Shown here: one piece after another, positions 1 through 5,759 of the stretch | How positions within the stretch are numbered: the first letter of the stretch is position 1 | Layout of the letters: each line of letters starts with the position of its first letter | NCBI GenBank assembly: GCA_003156495.1 | Contig: PMHC01000194.1 | Location: 1-7,814, forward strand | From: Acidobacteriaceae bacterium | GTDB taxonomy: Bacteria > Acidobacteriota > Terriglobia > Terriglobales > Acidobacteriaceae | DNA length: 7,814 bases | Direction: 5' to 3' | Notes under the pieces: generated by a model | Database searches by the model: none | What the model saw: only the letters and a program-made list of their open reading frames with translations | Told to the model about the DNA's origin: nothing | Made by a program: the position numbers and the translations under genes

Positions 1-410
1 TCAAGCTCAGCCGCAAGGCTCTGCTCAGGGAACAGAAGGCCAAGCTGGCGCAATCGGCACCGGCCGCGGAGAATGCGGAGGAAGCCGAACAGCCAGCACC
101 GCAAGCCGCTGAGCCTGTGGCTGCTCCCAAGCCCCGTCATGAATTCGACGAGCGTCAGCCGAACTCGAATCAGAGCACGATCACGATCGAAGGCGGCGAC
201 GACTCCGGCGAAGACAGCGATGTGGTCTTCGACGAGGAGAACGAGCCGAACTTCAATCGCGACGATGCTGCTGCGGCGCCCGCGCCGCGTCCGGCCGGCC
301 AGCCTTACGGCGGAGGACGTCCGCCGGCGGCAGGTGGTGCTGCTGGCAATCGTCGCCGTCGTCATCGTCGTCCCGGTGGTCGTGGACCGAGCAGCGGCGG
401 ACAGGCATAA
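1..410 (+). CDS. pnp: C-terminal end of probable polynucleotide phosphorylase (partial)
   Basis: The reading frame is open from the window edge (first full codon at 3) to a TAA at 408-410, giving the last 135 residues of a protein whose start lies outside. The visible N-terminal piece, KLSRKALLREQKAK, matches the last strand of the S1 RNA-binding domain at the end of PNPase, a phosphate-dependent 3'-5' exoribonuclease of RNA turnover. What follows is a long low-complexity tail: Ala/Glu/Pro-rich (about residues 18-45), strongly acidic (about 64-82), then Gly/Pro/Ala-rich and finally an Arg-rich stretch (NRRRRHRRPGGRG) with a GGQA end. Such a tail is probably disordered and could bind RNA or partner proteins. 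The catalytic RNase PH and KH domains are not in the window, so another S1-domain protein remains possible. A strong terminator follows 28 bp after the stop, so this is the last gene of its transcription unit. Confidence 0.68.
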   Translation, partial: KLSRKALLREQKAKLAQSAPAAENAEEAEQPAPQAAEPVAAPKPRHEFDERQPNSNQSTITIEGGDDSGEDSDVVFDEENEPNFNRDDAAAAPAPRPAGQPYGGGRPPAAGGAAGNRRRRHRRPGGRGPSSGGQA

Positions 411-438
411 ACCAAGTTGTACTTATCTACTTGCGACG

Positions 439-466
439 AGCCCCGGGCATCATGCCCGGGGCTTTT
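439..466 (+). terminator. Intrinsic (Rho-independent) terminator after the PNPase-like gene
   Basis: There is a perfect 11-bp GC-rich stem: AGCCCCGGGCA at 439-449 pairs with TGCCCGGGGCT at 453-463, with a TCA loop. A run of four T (463-466) follows immediately. It lies 28 bp downstream of the TAA at 408-410 and is the strongest terminator in the window. The T-run is short but the stem is very stable. It separates the upstream RNA-metabolism unit from the c-di-GMP and flagellar genes. Confidence 0.9.
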
Positions 467-482
467 CGTTGCGGAACAGCGC

Positions 483-600
483 TAAAGCGGTTCCAGGAAT
501 GGTGTACCTCGAAGCCAATTCACTCAAGTCACCGCGAGCATCAGCGCGTGGCGACCCTGCAAGAGGTTAAGAGGGGGATCGCTTTCCTGAAACCGCTCTA
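483..600. repeat. 118-bp element with terminal inverted repeats (MITE-like)
   Basis: The 17 bases at 483-499 (TAAAGCGGTTCCAGGAA) match the reverse complement of 584-600 at 15 of 17 positions. Both outer ends carry TA, as expected if a TA target was duplicated on insertion. The roughly 84 bp between the arms encodes nothing recognisable. Size, inverted ends and TA borders fit a non-autonomous mobile element of the Tc1/mariner or IS630 kind, but also an intergenic palindromic repeat. There is only one copy in this window, so mobility cannot be shown here. It sits between the terminator and the promoter of the diguanylate cyclase gene. Confidence 0.45.
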
Positions 601-748
601 AATTCTTGATGCATTCTAAATGCGCCTGTGGTCGTGCACGTCGATTTTTAAGGCAAATTCATTAGCTAAAACGTAGACCGGGGCTTCTCTCCGATTTCTC
701 TCATCATCTCTCATCGTGGCTCTTGGCCGTGCATGAGCCCGTATGTAC
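601..748. other. Non-coding stretch upstream of the sigma-28 promoter
   Basis: No credible gene lies here. A small hairpin (GCATT 611-615 with AATGC 619-623) and a direct 10-mer repeat (TCTCTCATCA at 697-706, TCTCTCATCG at 707-716) are visible. Neither has an obvious function. The stretch is more AT-rich than the coding DNA and may hold upstream promoter elements for the diguanylate cyclase gene. Confidence 0.4.
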
Positions 749-776
749 TAAAGAATTGTTAAGGCTTTGCCGATAA
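749..776 (+). promoter_or_regulatory. Sigma-28 (FliA) flagellar promoter for the diguanylate cyclase gene
   Basis: The -35 box TAAAGAAT (749-756) and the -10 box GCCGATAA (769-776) are separated by 12 bp. The known FliA consensus is TAAAGTTT, 11 bp, GCCGATAA. The -10 box therefore matches 8 of 8, the -35 box 6 of 8, and the spacing is one base longer than ideal. Transcription would begin near 783. This rules out the in-frame TTG at 767 as translation start and leaves a leader of about 47 nt before the ATG at 830. The palindrome ATAAGCGCTTAT (773-784) overlaps the -10 box and the expected start site. Confidence 0.65.
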
Positions 777-829
777 GCGCTTATATCTCGTTTGTGCGGG
801 AAGGCGTGGCAATCTGCGTCGAGGGATCG

Positions 830-1891
830 ATGATTTCGCTGAAAAAATATCTTGATGCAACGGAGGCTGGATTCGCGAAGGCGGATGTGCCTGAGCATAA
901 TAATTTTTTATTGGGGAGCGCTATCGATGCGTACGGTTCTGCCCTGATGGAGATGGGCAATTGCAGCCTGAATGCCTGTCCAAGTTTAGGCAATGGACTC
1001 AAGCATAGCCTCGACGCTCTGAAGGTCGGACTCTCCCCGCGCATGAGCGGCGATGCGCTGGCGAAGACCGATACCAGTGTGCGGGAGCATCTGCGCACCT
1101 GGGGCAATGATGCGGCGCGTCACAATCAGCAAATGACCAGCGAGGTCAAGGAAATGTTGCTGACGATGGCTGGCGCTGCCGAATCGGTGAGCGCGCGCGA
1201 TCAGCGCTGCGCCGGTCAGATGAACGAAGTGACCGAGCAGCTCAAAACCATTGCGACCTTGGACGATCTGACAGAAATTCGCGCTTCAATTCAGAAGAGC
1301 ACAGCGGAACTGAAGTCTTCGATTGATCGAATGGAAGAAGAAGGGAAGGCCGCTCTCAGTCAATTGCAGGAGCAGGTCGCCACCTACCAGACCAAGCTGG
1401 AGAAGGCCGAAGAGCTGGCTTCGCGCGATGCTTTGACGGGATTGAGCAGTCGGCTATATGTCGAAGGACAATTGGAAAAATGCCTGAACTCCGGCGATCC
1501 ATTTTGCGTTGCCGTGATCGACATCGATGGTTTTAAAAAAGTGAATGACGAACACGGTCATCTGACTGGCGACGATCTGTTGAAGCAATTTGGCCGCGAG
1601 TTGCGCTCTTCCTGTCGTTCTTCGGACATTATCGGCCGCTGGGGCGGAGACGAATTTATCTTGCTCTACAACTGCGATTTGCAGGAAGCCGAAGCGCAGA
1701 TCGAGCGTGTACGCAAATGGATCTGCGGCAATTACGAGGTCGAGGGCAAATCCGGAACCATCAAGTTGTGCGTCAATGCCTCCATTGGGCTGGCCGAGCG
1801 GGTGGCGGGCGAGAAGATGAAAAAGCTTGTGGCGCGTGCCGATGCCGCGATGTACGAGCAGAAGGCTGCCTCGAAGAGCGCTCGGCAGTAG
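830..1891 (+). CDS. GGDEF-domain diguanylate cyclase
   Basis: This 353-residue protein should condense two GTP into cyclic di-GMP. The GGDEF domain covers about residues 197-353: DALTGL at 200-205, the metal-binding IDIDGFK at 230-236, the active-site signature RWGGDEF with GGDEF at 272-276, and the closing ADAAMYEQK near 338-346. An RxxD inhibitory site (RSSD, 263-266) stands five residues before GGDEF, so product inhibition is likely intact. Residues 1 to about 195 are helical and contain a probable coiled coil (about 155-197) that could dimerise the cyclase. They show no transmembrane segment and no sensor domain that I recognise; cysteines lie at 45, 50 and 127. I chose the ATG at 830 because GAGGGA (821-826) precedes it and because an upstream TTG at 767 lies inside the promoter. 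There is no EAL domain. The promoter ties it to the flagellar regulon. Confidence 0.93.
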   Translation: MISLKKYLDATEAGFAKADVPEHNNFLLGSAIDAYGSALMEMGNCSLNACPSLGNGLKHSLDALKVGLSPRMSGDALAKTDTSVREHLRTWGNDAARHNQQMTSEVKEMLLTMAGAAESVSARDQRCAGQMNEVTEQLKTIATLDDLTEIRASIQKSTAELKSSIDRMEEEGKAALSQLQEQVATYQTKLEKAEELASRDALTGLSSRLYVEGQLEKCLNSGDPFCVAVIDIDGFKKVNDEHGHLTGDDLLKQFGRELRSSCRSSDIIGRWGGDEFILLYNCDLQEAEAQIERVRKWICGNYEVEGKSGTIKLCVNASIGLAERVAGEKMKKLVARADAAMYEQKAASKSARQ

Positions 1892-2211
1892 CGCTGGTGC
1901 GCGGCAGAGACAGGACGATTGCGTCGTTGCTGCGTTTCTTGCGGAGCCATCCGCAAGGAACCGGCGCAGTTGTGTATGCGTGGCCATTTTGAAACTTTCC
2001 AATTTACTGTGCCATTTCTGGAATCTCCTCAGTATCTTTTTACTTTTCAATCTTGAGTTCCTTTTCACCACACTGCAAAGTTAAGAAGAACCTAGCCTGC
2101 TACATAACAGCAGCCAGTTAGCTGGTTGGCGATGAACCAGATGCGCCGGCGATTTGGTACGGACAAGATGGTGCAGCGGAGCAGGATGCAGGCAAAAAGG
2201 AAAGGGCTCTC
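1892..2211. other. 320-bp intergenic region without a gene
   Basis: No convincing coding sequence is present. It starts GC-rich, becomes AT- and T-rich around 1985-2090, and ends in a purine-rich leader with the ribosome binding site AAAGGAAAGGG (about 2195-2205) for the response regulator gene. The T-rich part probably carries the promoter of the regulator-flagellar gene cluster, but I could not find a convincing sigma-70, sigma-28 or sigma-54 match. Two hairpins that exclude each other can be drawn at 2111-2140. Confidence 0.5.
1938..1957 (+). terminator. Hairpin downstream of the diguanylate cyclase gene, possible weak terminator
   Basis: CTTGCGGA (1938-1945) pairs perfectly with TCCGCAAG (1950-1957) across a GCCA loop, 46 bp after the stop codon. 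No T-run follows, so it does not meet the usual picture of an intrinsic terminator. It may stabilise the 3' end or work with Rho. Confidence 0.35.
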
Positions 2212-2967
2212 ATGAGGTTACTTATCGCTGAGGATGACAGGGCACTTGGACTGTTTCTGAGCCGCGGTCTGGAGGCTGACGGACATCGCGTTCGTGTGGC
2301 CTACGATGGTGGTGCTGCAATCGAAGCCTTTCGTCAGGAGATGCCCGATCTGACGATTCTTGACTTGAACATGCCGGTTAAGGATGGCGAGCAGGTGCTT
2401 GAAGAGTTGCGTGCGATGGATGCCGATTTGCCGGTGCTGGTACTGACCGCGCGGCAGGAGGTCGATACGCGCGTGCGCTGCCTGGATCGCGGCGCGGACG
2501 ATTTGATGACCAAACCCTTCAGCTTGCATGAACTGCGTGCCCGCTGCCGTGCGTTGCTGCGCCGCAAGCGCGAAACGCGGTTGCAACTGCGCGCCGGCGA
2601 TCTGGAACTGGATCGGCTGGATCATACCGCGCGTCGCGCCGGTCGCCTGATCGTGTTAACCAATAAGGAATTTGCGCTTCTAGAACACCTGCTGCTCAAT
2701 CGCGGCCAATGCGTTTCGCGGGTCGAGTTGCTGGATTCGGTTTGGAATATGGAACCGGCGCAGACGACCAACATCGTCGATGTCTATATTAACTATCTCC
2801 GCCGTAAAATTGCGGATCCGCCGCCAGGACGCTTGATCCGCACCGTGCGCGGGCAGGGATACACGGTTCCCTCGGAGGCCGAATTGGCGCTTCCCGCGCC
2901 CATCGTTGCTCCCAAGCATCTGGCCGTTGGAACCGCGGTCATACCTCCGGCTATCGCCGCTCAGTAA
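2212..2967 (+). CDS. OmpR/PhoB-family response regulator
   Basis: A 251-residue two-component response regulator. The receiver domain spans about residues 1-117 with the acidic pocket E7-D8-D9, phospho-acceptor D51 in ILDLNMP, switch T79 and conserved K101 in TKPF. A winged-helix DNA-binding domain of the OmpR/PhoB type follows (about 125-219), with LTNKEFALLEHLL, the recognition-helix region NIVDVYINYLRRKI and the closing wing TVRGQGYTV. About 30 extra residues rich in Ala, Pro and Val follow the domain and are unusual. The ATG is supported by AAGGAAAGGG about 7 bases upstream. No histidine kinase gene is adjacent, so its input is unknown. It is the first gene of the run into the flagellar cluster; the next gene starts 51 bp later, probably on the same transcript, which suggests but does not prove control of motility genes. 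Confidence 0.93.
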   Translation: MRLLIAEDDRALGLFLSRGLEADGHRVRVAYDGGAAIEAFRQEMPDLTILDLNMPVKDGEQVLEELRAMDADLPVLVLTARQEVDTRVRCLDRGADDLMTKPFSLHELRARCRALLRRKRETRLQLRAGDLELDRLDHTARRAGRLIVLTNKEFALLEHLLLNRGQCVSRVELLDSVWNMEPAQTTNIVDVYINYLRRKIADPPPGRLIRTVRGQGYTVPSEAELALPAPIVAPKHLAVGTAVIPPAIAAQ

Positions 2968-3006
2968 TACAAGCTCATTCGCTACAGCGAAATGACCATA
3001 CACGTT

Positions 3007-3011
3007 AGGAG
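3007..3011 (+). promoter_or_regulatory. Ribosome binding site deciding the start of the AAA+ regulator
   Basis: AGGAG lies 7 bases before the ATG at 3019. The earlier in-frame ATG at 2992 has no comparable site and would add only nine residues. The same leader style (AGGAGG, then ATTTCC, then ATG) recurs before flgB. Confidence 0.7.
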
Positions 3012-3018
3012 ATTTTCC

Positions 3019-4362
3019 ATGCAGCCTTTTTCTGTTCCGGTTCTTCCCTCTGCTCCCCGTCTTCGCGGACGCACGGCGCTTGTCGCCAGCGCCGATCGCA
3101 GTTTTCGCCAGCGCGTAACTCAGGTGCTGGCCGGCCTTCGTTGGCAGGTGAGAGAGGCTGAGGGAGGAGCGCAGGCATGGGCGGAAGCGGAAACAACGCT
3201 GCCCGAAGCGATGATTGTCGATACCTGGCTGCCAGATCTTGATCTGCACGAGTTCATGAGCGATTTCAGAGAGAGCTTTCCGGGCGTGGATCTGGTGACT
3301 GCCGCTGGTGCCGATGCCGATGAAAGCCCGCGTGGTCCCTATCGCCAGGAACTGCTCTATGCTCTCCAGCATAGCCAGGAAACCGATACGGCGGCCTGGA
3401 ACGCGGCTCCTGCACTCGATGCCGCCGATCTGGGGACGGACCGCACGCATCAGATCGCATCGGCGGATTTCTCTTCTCCGGTTATTTTGGCTTCTTCGAA
3501 TCATGAATTTCCCATCGCTGTGACGGCTTCTGCGAATCCATCCAATGTCATGCCGATTCGCGCCGCGCAGCCGGCCGCCGGCACCGATTCGAACCTCGCC
3601 GACAGATTGCCGGAATTGATCGGAAATGCTCCCGTCATGCTTGAGGTCAGCCGCCGTGTGCGGCTGGTGGCCTCGCGCATGACCCCCGTTTTGATCGAAG
3701 GCCCAACGGGCTCGGGAAAAGAGCTGGTTGCCGAGGCGCTGCATCGCCTTTCGTTGCGCAGTCGCAAACCTTTTGTCGCCATCAATTGCGCGGCGATTCC
3801 CGAAGCTCTGCTTGAGGCGGAACTTTTCGGGCACACTCGAGGCGCATTTACCGGCGCTGTGCAGGGGCGTGTTGGACGCATCGAGTCCGCCGACGGCGGA
3901 ACGCTTTTCCTCGACGAGATCGGCGAAATGCCGCTGGGTTTGCAATCCAAGCTGCTGCGCTTTGTCGAGTGCGGTGAATTGCAACGGGTCGGCGACAATG
4001 AAACCGTCAAGGTGGATGTGCGCATTGTTGCCGCCACCCATCGTCCGCTGGCTCAGCAGGCGCAAAGCGGCGCTTTCCGCTCCGATCTGTACTACAGGCT
4101 CGCGGTCTTTTTGATCCGCACCCCGGCGCTGGCCGACCATGCGCAGGATCTGCCGTTGCTGGTTGACCACTTTATGCAAAAGATGGGCAAGGACGCGCCG
4201 ATCAAACAAGTGGATCAGGGCGCGATGGCGAAACTGGCCGCGCACGACTGGCCGGGCAATGTCCGCGAACTCGAACACGTGCTCGAACGCGGCGTGATCT
4301 TGGCCGGAGACGCTCCCATGCTTACTTCGCGGGAGATTGACTTCGGCTTCTCCGTTAACTGA
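3019..4362 (+). CDS. Sigma-54-activator-type AAA+ regulator lacking a DNA-binding domain
   Basis: A 447-residue protein of the bacterial enhancer-binding family, which uses ATP to open promoters bound by sigma-54 polymerase. Residues about 17-95 resemble a degenerate receiver: D68 in MIVDTWLP sits where the phospho-acceptor would be, but the acidic pair is reduced to SAD (24-26) and the second half of the fold is not recognisable. A low-complexity linker (about 100-192) follows. The AAA+ domain (about 195-430) has Walker A GPTGSGKE (228-235), the sigma-54-contacting GAFTGA loop (275-280), Walker B GGTLFLDEI (293-301), arginine-finger region FRSDLYYRLAVF (353-364) and sensor II WPGNVREL (411-418). 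The protein stops about 30 residues later with no Fis-type helix-turn-helix. Only 21 bp separate it from flgB, so no lost domain is hidden downstream. Gene position suggests a FlgR/FleQ/FlrC-like flagellar regulator; the exact role is inferred. Confidence 0.88.
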   Translation: MQPFSVPVLPSAPRLRGRTALVASADRSFRQRVTQVLAGLRWQVREAEGGAQAWAEAETTLPEAMIVDTWLPDLDLHEFMSDFRESFPGVDLVTAAGADADESPRGPYRQELLYALQHSQETDTAAWNAAPALDAADLGTDRTHQIASADFSSPVILASSNHEFPIAVTASANPSNVMPIRAAQPAAGTDSNLADRLPELIGNAPVMLEVSRRVRLVASRMTPVLIEGPTGSGKELVAEALHRLSLRSRKPFVAINCAAIPEALLEAELFGHTRGAFTGAVQGRVGRIESADGGTLFLDEIGEMPLGLQSKLLRFVECGELQRVGDNETVKVDVRIVAATHRPLAQQAQSGAFRSDLYYRLAVFLIRTPALADHAQDLPLLVDHFMQKMGKDAPIKQVDQGAMAKLAAHDWPGNVRELEHVLERGVILAGDAPMLTSREIDFGFSVN

Positions 4363-4383
4363 TCGCTGCCGAGGAGGATTTCC

Positions 4384-4752
4384 ATGAGCATGCAGATCGA
4401 AACCATGTTAAGCGACCAGATCGCCCGCTATCTCGATCTAGCCAATGCCGAGGCCAAGCTGACCGCGGCGAATATGGCCAATGTCGATACGCCCGGCTAC
4501 CGTGCGGTGGGCATGGACTTTGAGGCCGAGATGCGCCAGGCGATGGGCGATGTGGAGCAGAAACGCGATCCACGCAAGATACAGATCGGCGAAGTGGATG
4601 GTTTGATTACCCGCCCCGACGGCAACGATGTTTCGATTGATCGCGAGAGTTTGAAGCTGGCCGAGGCGCAACTGAAGTTTAGAACCGGCATTACGCTATT
4701 GCGCCAGGAGTATCAGCGCGTGATGGATGCGATTCATGCCAGTGATAAGTAA
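4384..4752 (+). CDS. flgB: Flagellar proximal rod protein FlgB
   Basis: A 122-residue rod subunit, the usual size for FlgB. The N-terminal rod/hook-family motif ANMANVDTPGYRA (about residues 29-41) is clear, and the C-terminal helix (LKLAEAQLKFRTGITLLRQ, about 90-108) matches the family pattern in which both termini form coiled coils within the rod. There is no signal peptide, as expected, since rod proteins are exported by the flagellar type III system. The ATG follows a strong GAGGAGG (4371-4377) by six bases. It is the first structural gene after the AAA+ regulator (21-bp gap) and precedes flgC by 48 bp, the standard flgB-flgC-fliE order. Confidence 0.96.
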   Translation: MSMQIETMLSDQIARYLDLANAEAKLTAANMANVDTPGYRAVGMDFEAEMRQAMGDVEQKRDPRKIQIGEVDGLITRPDGNDVSIDRESLKLAEAQLKFRTGITLLRQEYQRVMDAIHASDK

Positions 4753-4800
4753 TTTTGCCGACGGACGAAACTTGTGCGCAATGTGTAGGGAGGCGAAACG

Positions 4801-5292
4801 ATGAATCTGTTTGGAATGATGGATGCTTCGGGTGAGGCGATGCAGGCTGAACGGATGCGTGCTGAAGTCGTAGCGGCCAACATGGCCAACGCTGAGACTA
4901 CGCGTACCGAGCAGGGCGGTCCCTATCGCAGGCAGCAAGTTGTTTTTGCGGCCAATGGTGGCGATCAGAACTTTCTTGATTCGATTGCTTCAGCATCGGG
5001 CAACGGTGCGGCGCAGATGCAAAATGCCACGATGCTTTCGAATGGATCTACCGTTGCGCCCAGCGTACATATCGCGCAAGTTGTGCAGGATCCGGCGAAA
5101 CCGCTCAAACGCTACGATCCCGGCCATCCCGACGCTGGACCCGATGGCTATGTCTCATATCCAGATATTAATCCGCTTACAGAGATGGTTGACCTGATGG
5201 GGGCTACGCGCGCATATGGACTGAACGGGTCGGCCGTACAGGCAGAGAAGAGCATGATTGCTTCGGCGCTGGAGATCGCGAAAACATCGTAA
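4801..5292 (+). CDS. flgC: Flagellar proximal rod protein FlgC
   Basis: A 163-residue rod protein. The N-terminal signature is present: AANMANAETTRTEQGGPYRR at about residues 25-44, and the C-terminal part has the conserved YDPGHPDAGPDGYVSYPDI (about 102-120) followed by the helical end NPLTEMVDLMGATRAYGLN. It is somewhat longer than typical FlgC (about 135-150 residues); the extra length is a Ser/Ala/Asn/Gly-rich insertion around residues 52-83. The ATG has AGGGAGG (4787-4793) seven bases upstream. With FlgB it builds the proximal rod above the FliF/FliE ring. The 105-bp gap to fliE holds a short tandem repeat. Confidence 0.96.
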   Translation: MNLFGMMDASGEAMQAERMRAEVVAANMANAETTRTEQGGPYRRQQVVFAANGGDQNFLDSIASASGNGAAQMQNATMLSNGSTVAPSVHIAQVVQDPAKPLKRYDPGHPDAGPDGYVSYPDINPLTEMVDLMGATRAYGLNGSAVQAEKSMIASALEIAKTS

Positions 5293-5314
5293 AGCCAGGT
5301 GATGTGTTGGAAGT

Positions 5315-5350
5315 TGGCGGATGGGCAGAGATCTGGCGGATGGGTAGAGA
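5315..5350 (+). repeat. Short G-rich tandem repeat between flgC and fliE
   Basis: TGGCGGATGGGCAGAGA (5315-5331) is repeated as TGGCGGATGGGTAGAGA (5334-5350), identical at 16 of 17 positions with a 19-base period. A decayed third copy may follow from 5353 (TGGTAGGTGTGG). The strand is G-rich and almost C-free. Function is unknown; it could be slippage-derived spacer or a protein or RNA-binding leader for fliE. Confidence 0.6.
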
Positions 5351-5397
5351 ACTGGTAGGTGTGGTAGGAAGCTGGAACAGAGAAAGGGAAAGTTACA

Positions 5398-5718
5398 ATG
5401 TTGACCGCAATTAATTCCGTGACGGCTGCATCCGGGGTAAACTCGGTCGCCAGTGCGACGAACCCGGTTTCGGCTGGCGCGAAGCAAAGCTCATCGCAGA
5501 CCCCATTTGCTGATTTGGTTACCGACGCGATCGGCCAAGTCAATCAACTCGAAGATCAGGCCAAGGCGACGGTCGGCGGGCTGATGACCGGTACGGGCGT
5601 CGATGTGCATCAGGCGATGATTGCCACCGAGAAGGCGAGTATGGCCTTTGAATTGGCGCTTTCCGTGCGAAATAAGGCTGTCCAATCATATCAAAGCATT
5701 ATGAGTATGCAATTTTAA
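5398..5718 (+). CDS. fliE: Flagellar hook-basal body complex protein FliE
   Basis: A 106-residue protein, the normal FliE size. FliE joins the FliF MS ring to the rod and is an early export substrate. The first 35 residues are Ser/Ala/Val-rich and variable, then PFADLVTDAIGQVNQLEDQA (about 38-57) leads to the family's best-conserved C-terminal half, TGVDVHQAMIATEKASMAFE (about 69-88) and ALSVRNKAVQSYQSIMSMQF at the very end. No signal peptide is seen, consistent with type III export. The ATG is preceded by AAGGGA (about 5384-5389). Position between flgC and fliF is typical. Gaps on both sides (105 and 122 bp) are larger than between most co-transcribed flagellar genes. Confidence 0.95.
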   Translation: MLTAINSVTAASGVNSVASATNPVSAGAKQSSSQTPFADLVTDAIGQVNQLEDQAKATVGGLMTGTGVDVHQAMIATEKASMAFELALSVRNKAVQSYQSIMSMQF

Positions 5719-5759
5719 ACGCACAGTAACGAAAGCTGTCGAGGACGAAAACGTAGTGA

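Noticed and set aside
73..570. 165-codon + strand frame running through the terminator
   Set aside because: It overlaps the S1-tail reading frame, has an Arg/Ser-rich frame-shifted composition and crosses a strong terminator.
724..738. GG-N10-GC spacing (TGGC ... GAGC) upstream of the cyclase gene
   Set aside because: Spacing fits sigma-54 but the -12 box matches only 2 of 4, and such hits occur often by chance. The sigma-28 match just downstream is far better.
718..739. Small GGCTC/GAGCC hairpin
   Set aside because: A 5-bp stem with a 12-base loop is expected by chance in this base composition.
767..829. Upstream TTG extension giving a 374-residue diguanylate cyclase
   Set aside because: The TTG lies inside the sigma-28 promoter and before the predicted transcription start, and it has no ribosome binding site. 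ATG at 830 has GAGGGA in front.
2978..2991. Hairpin TTCGCT/AGCGAA between the two regulator genes
   Set aside because: Short stem with no T-run; no evidence that it ends or controls the transcript.
2992..3018. Earlier ATG for the AAA+ regulator
   Set aside because: It adds only nine residues of no family resemblance and lacks a ribosome binding site, whereas AGGAG stands seven bases before the ATG at 3019.
2680..4278. Long minus-strand open frame of 532 codons opposite the regulators
   Set aside because: It is a shadow of two well-supported + strand genes; its Arg/His/Gln-rich translation matches no family I recognise.
4758..4765. GCCGACGG resembling a sigma-28 -10 box before flgC
   Set aside because: No TAAA-type -35 box is found at the right distance and the box differs at key positions.
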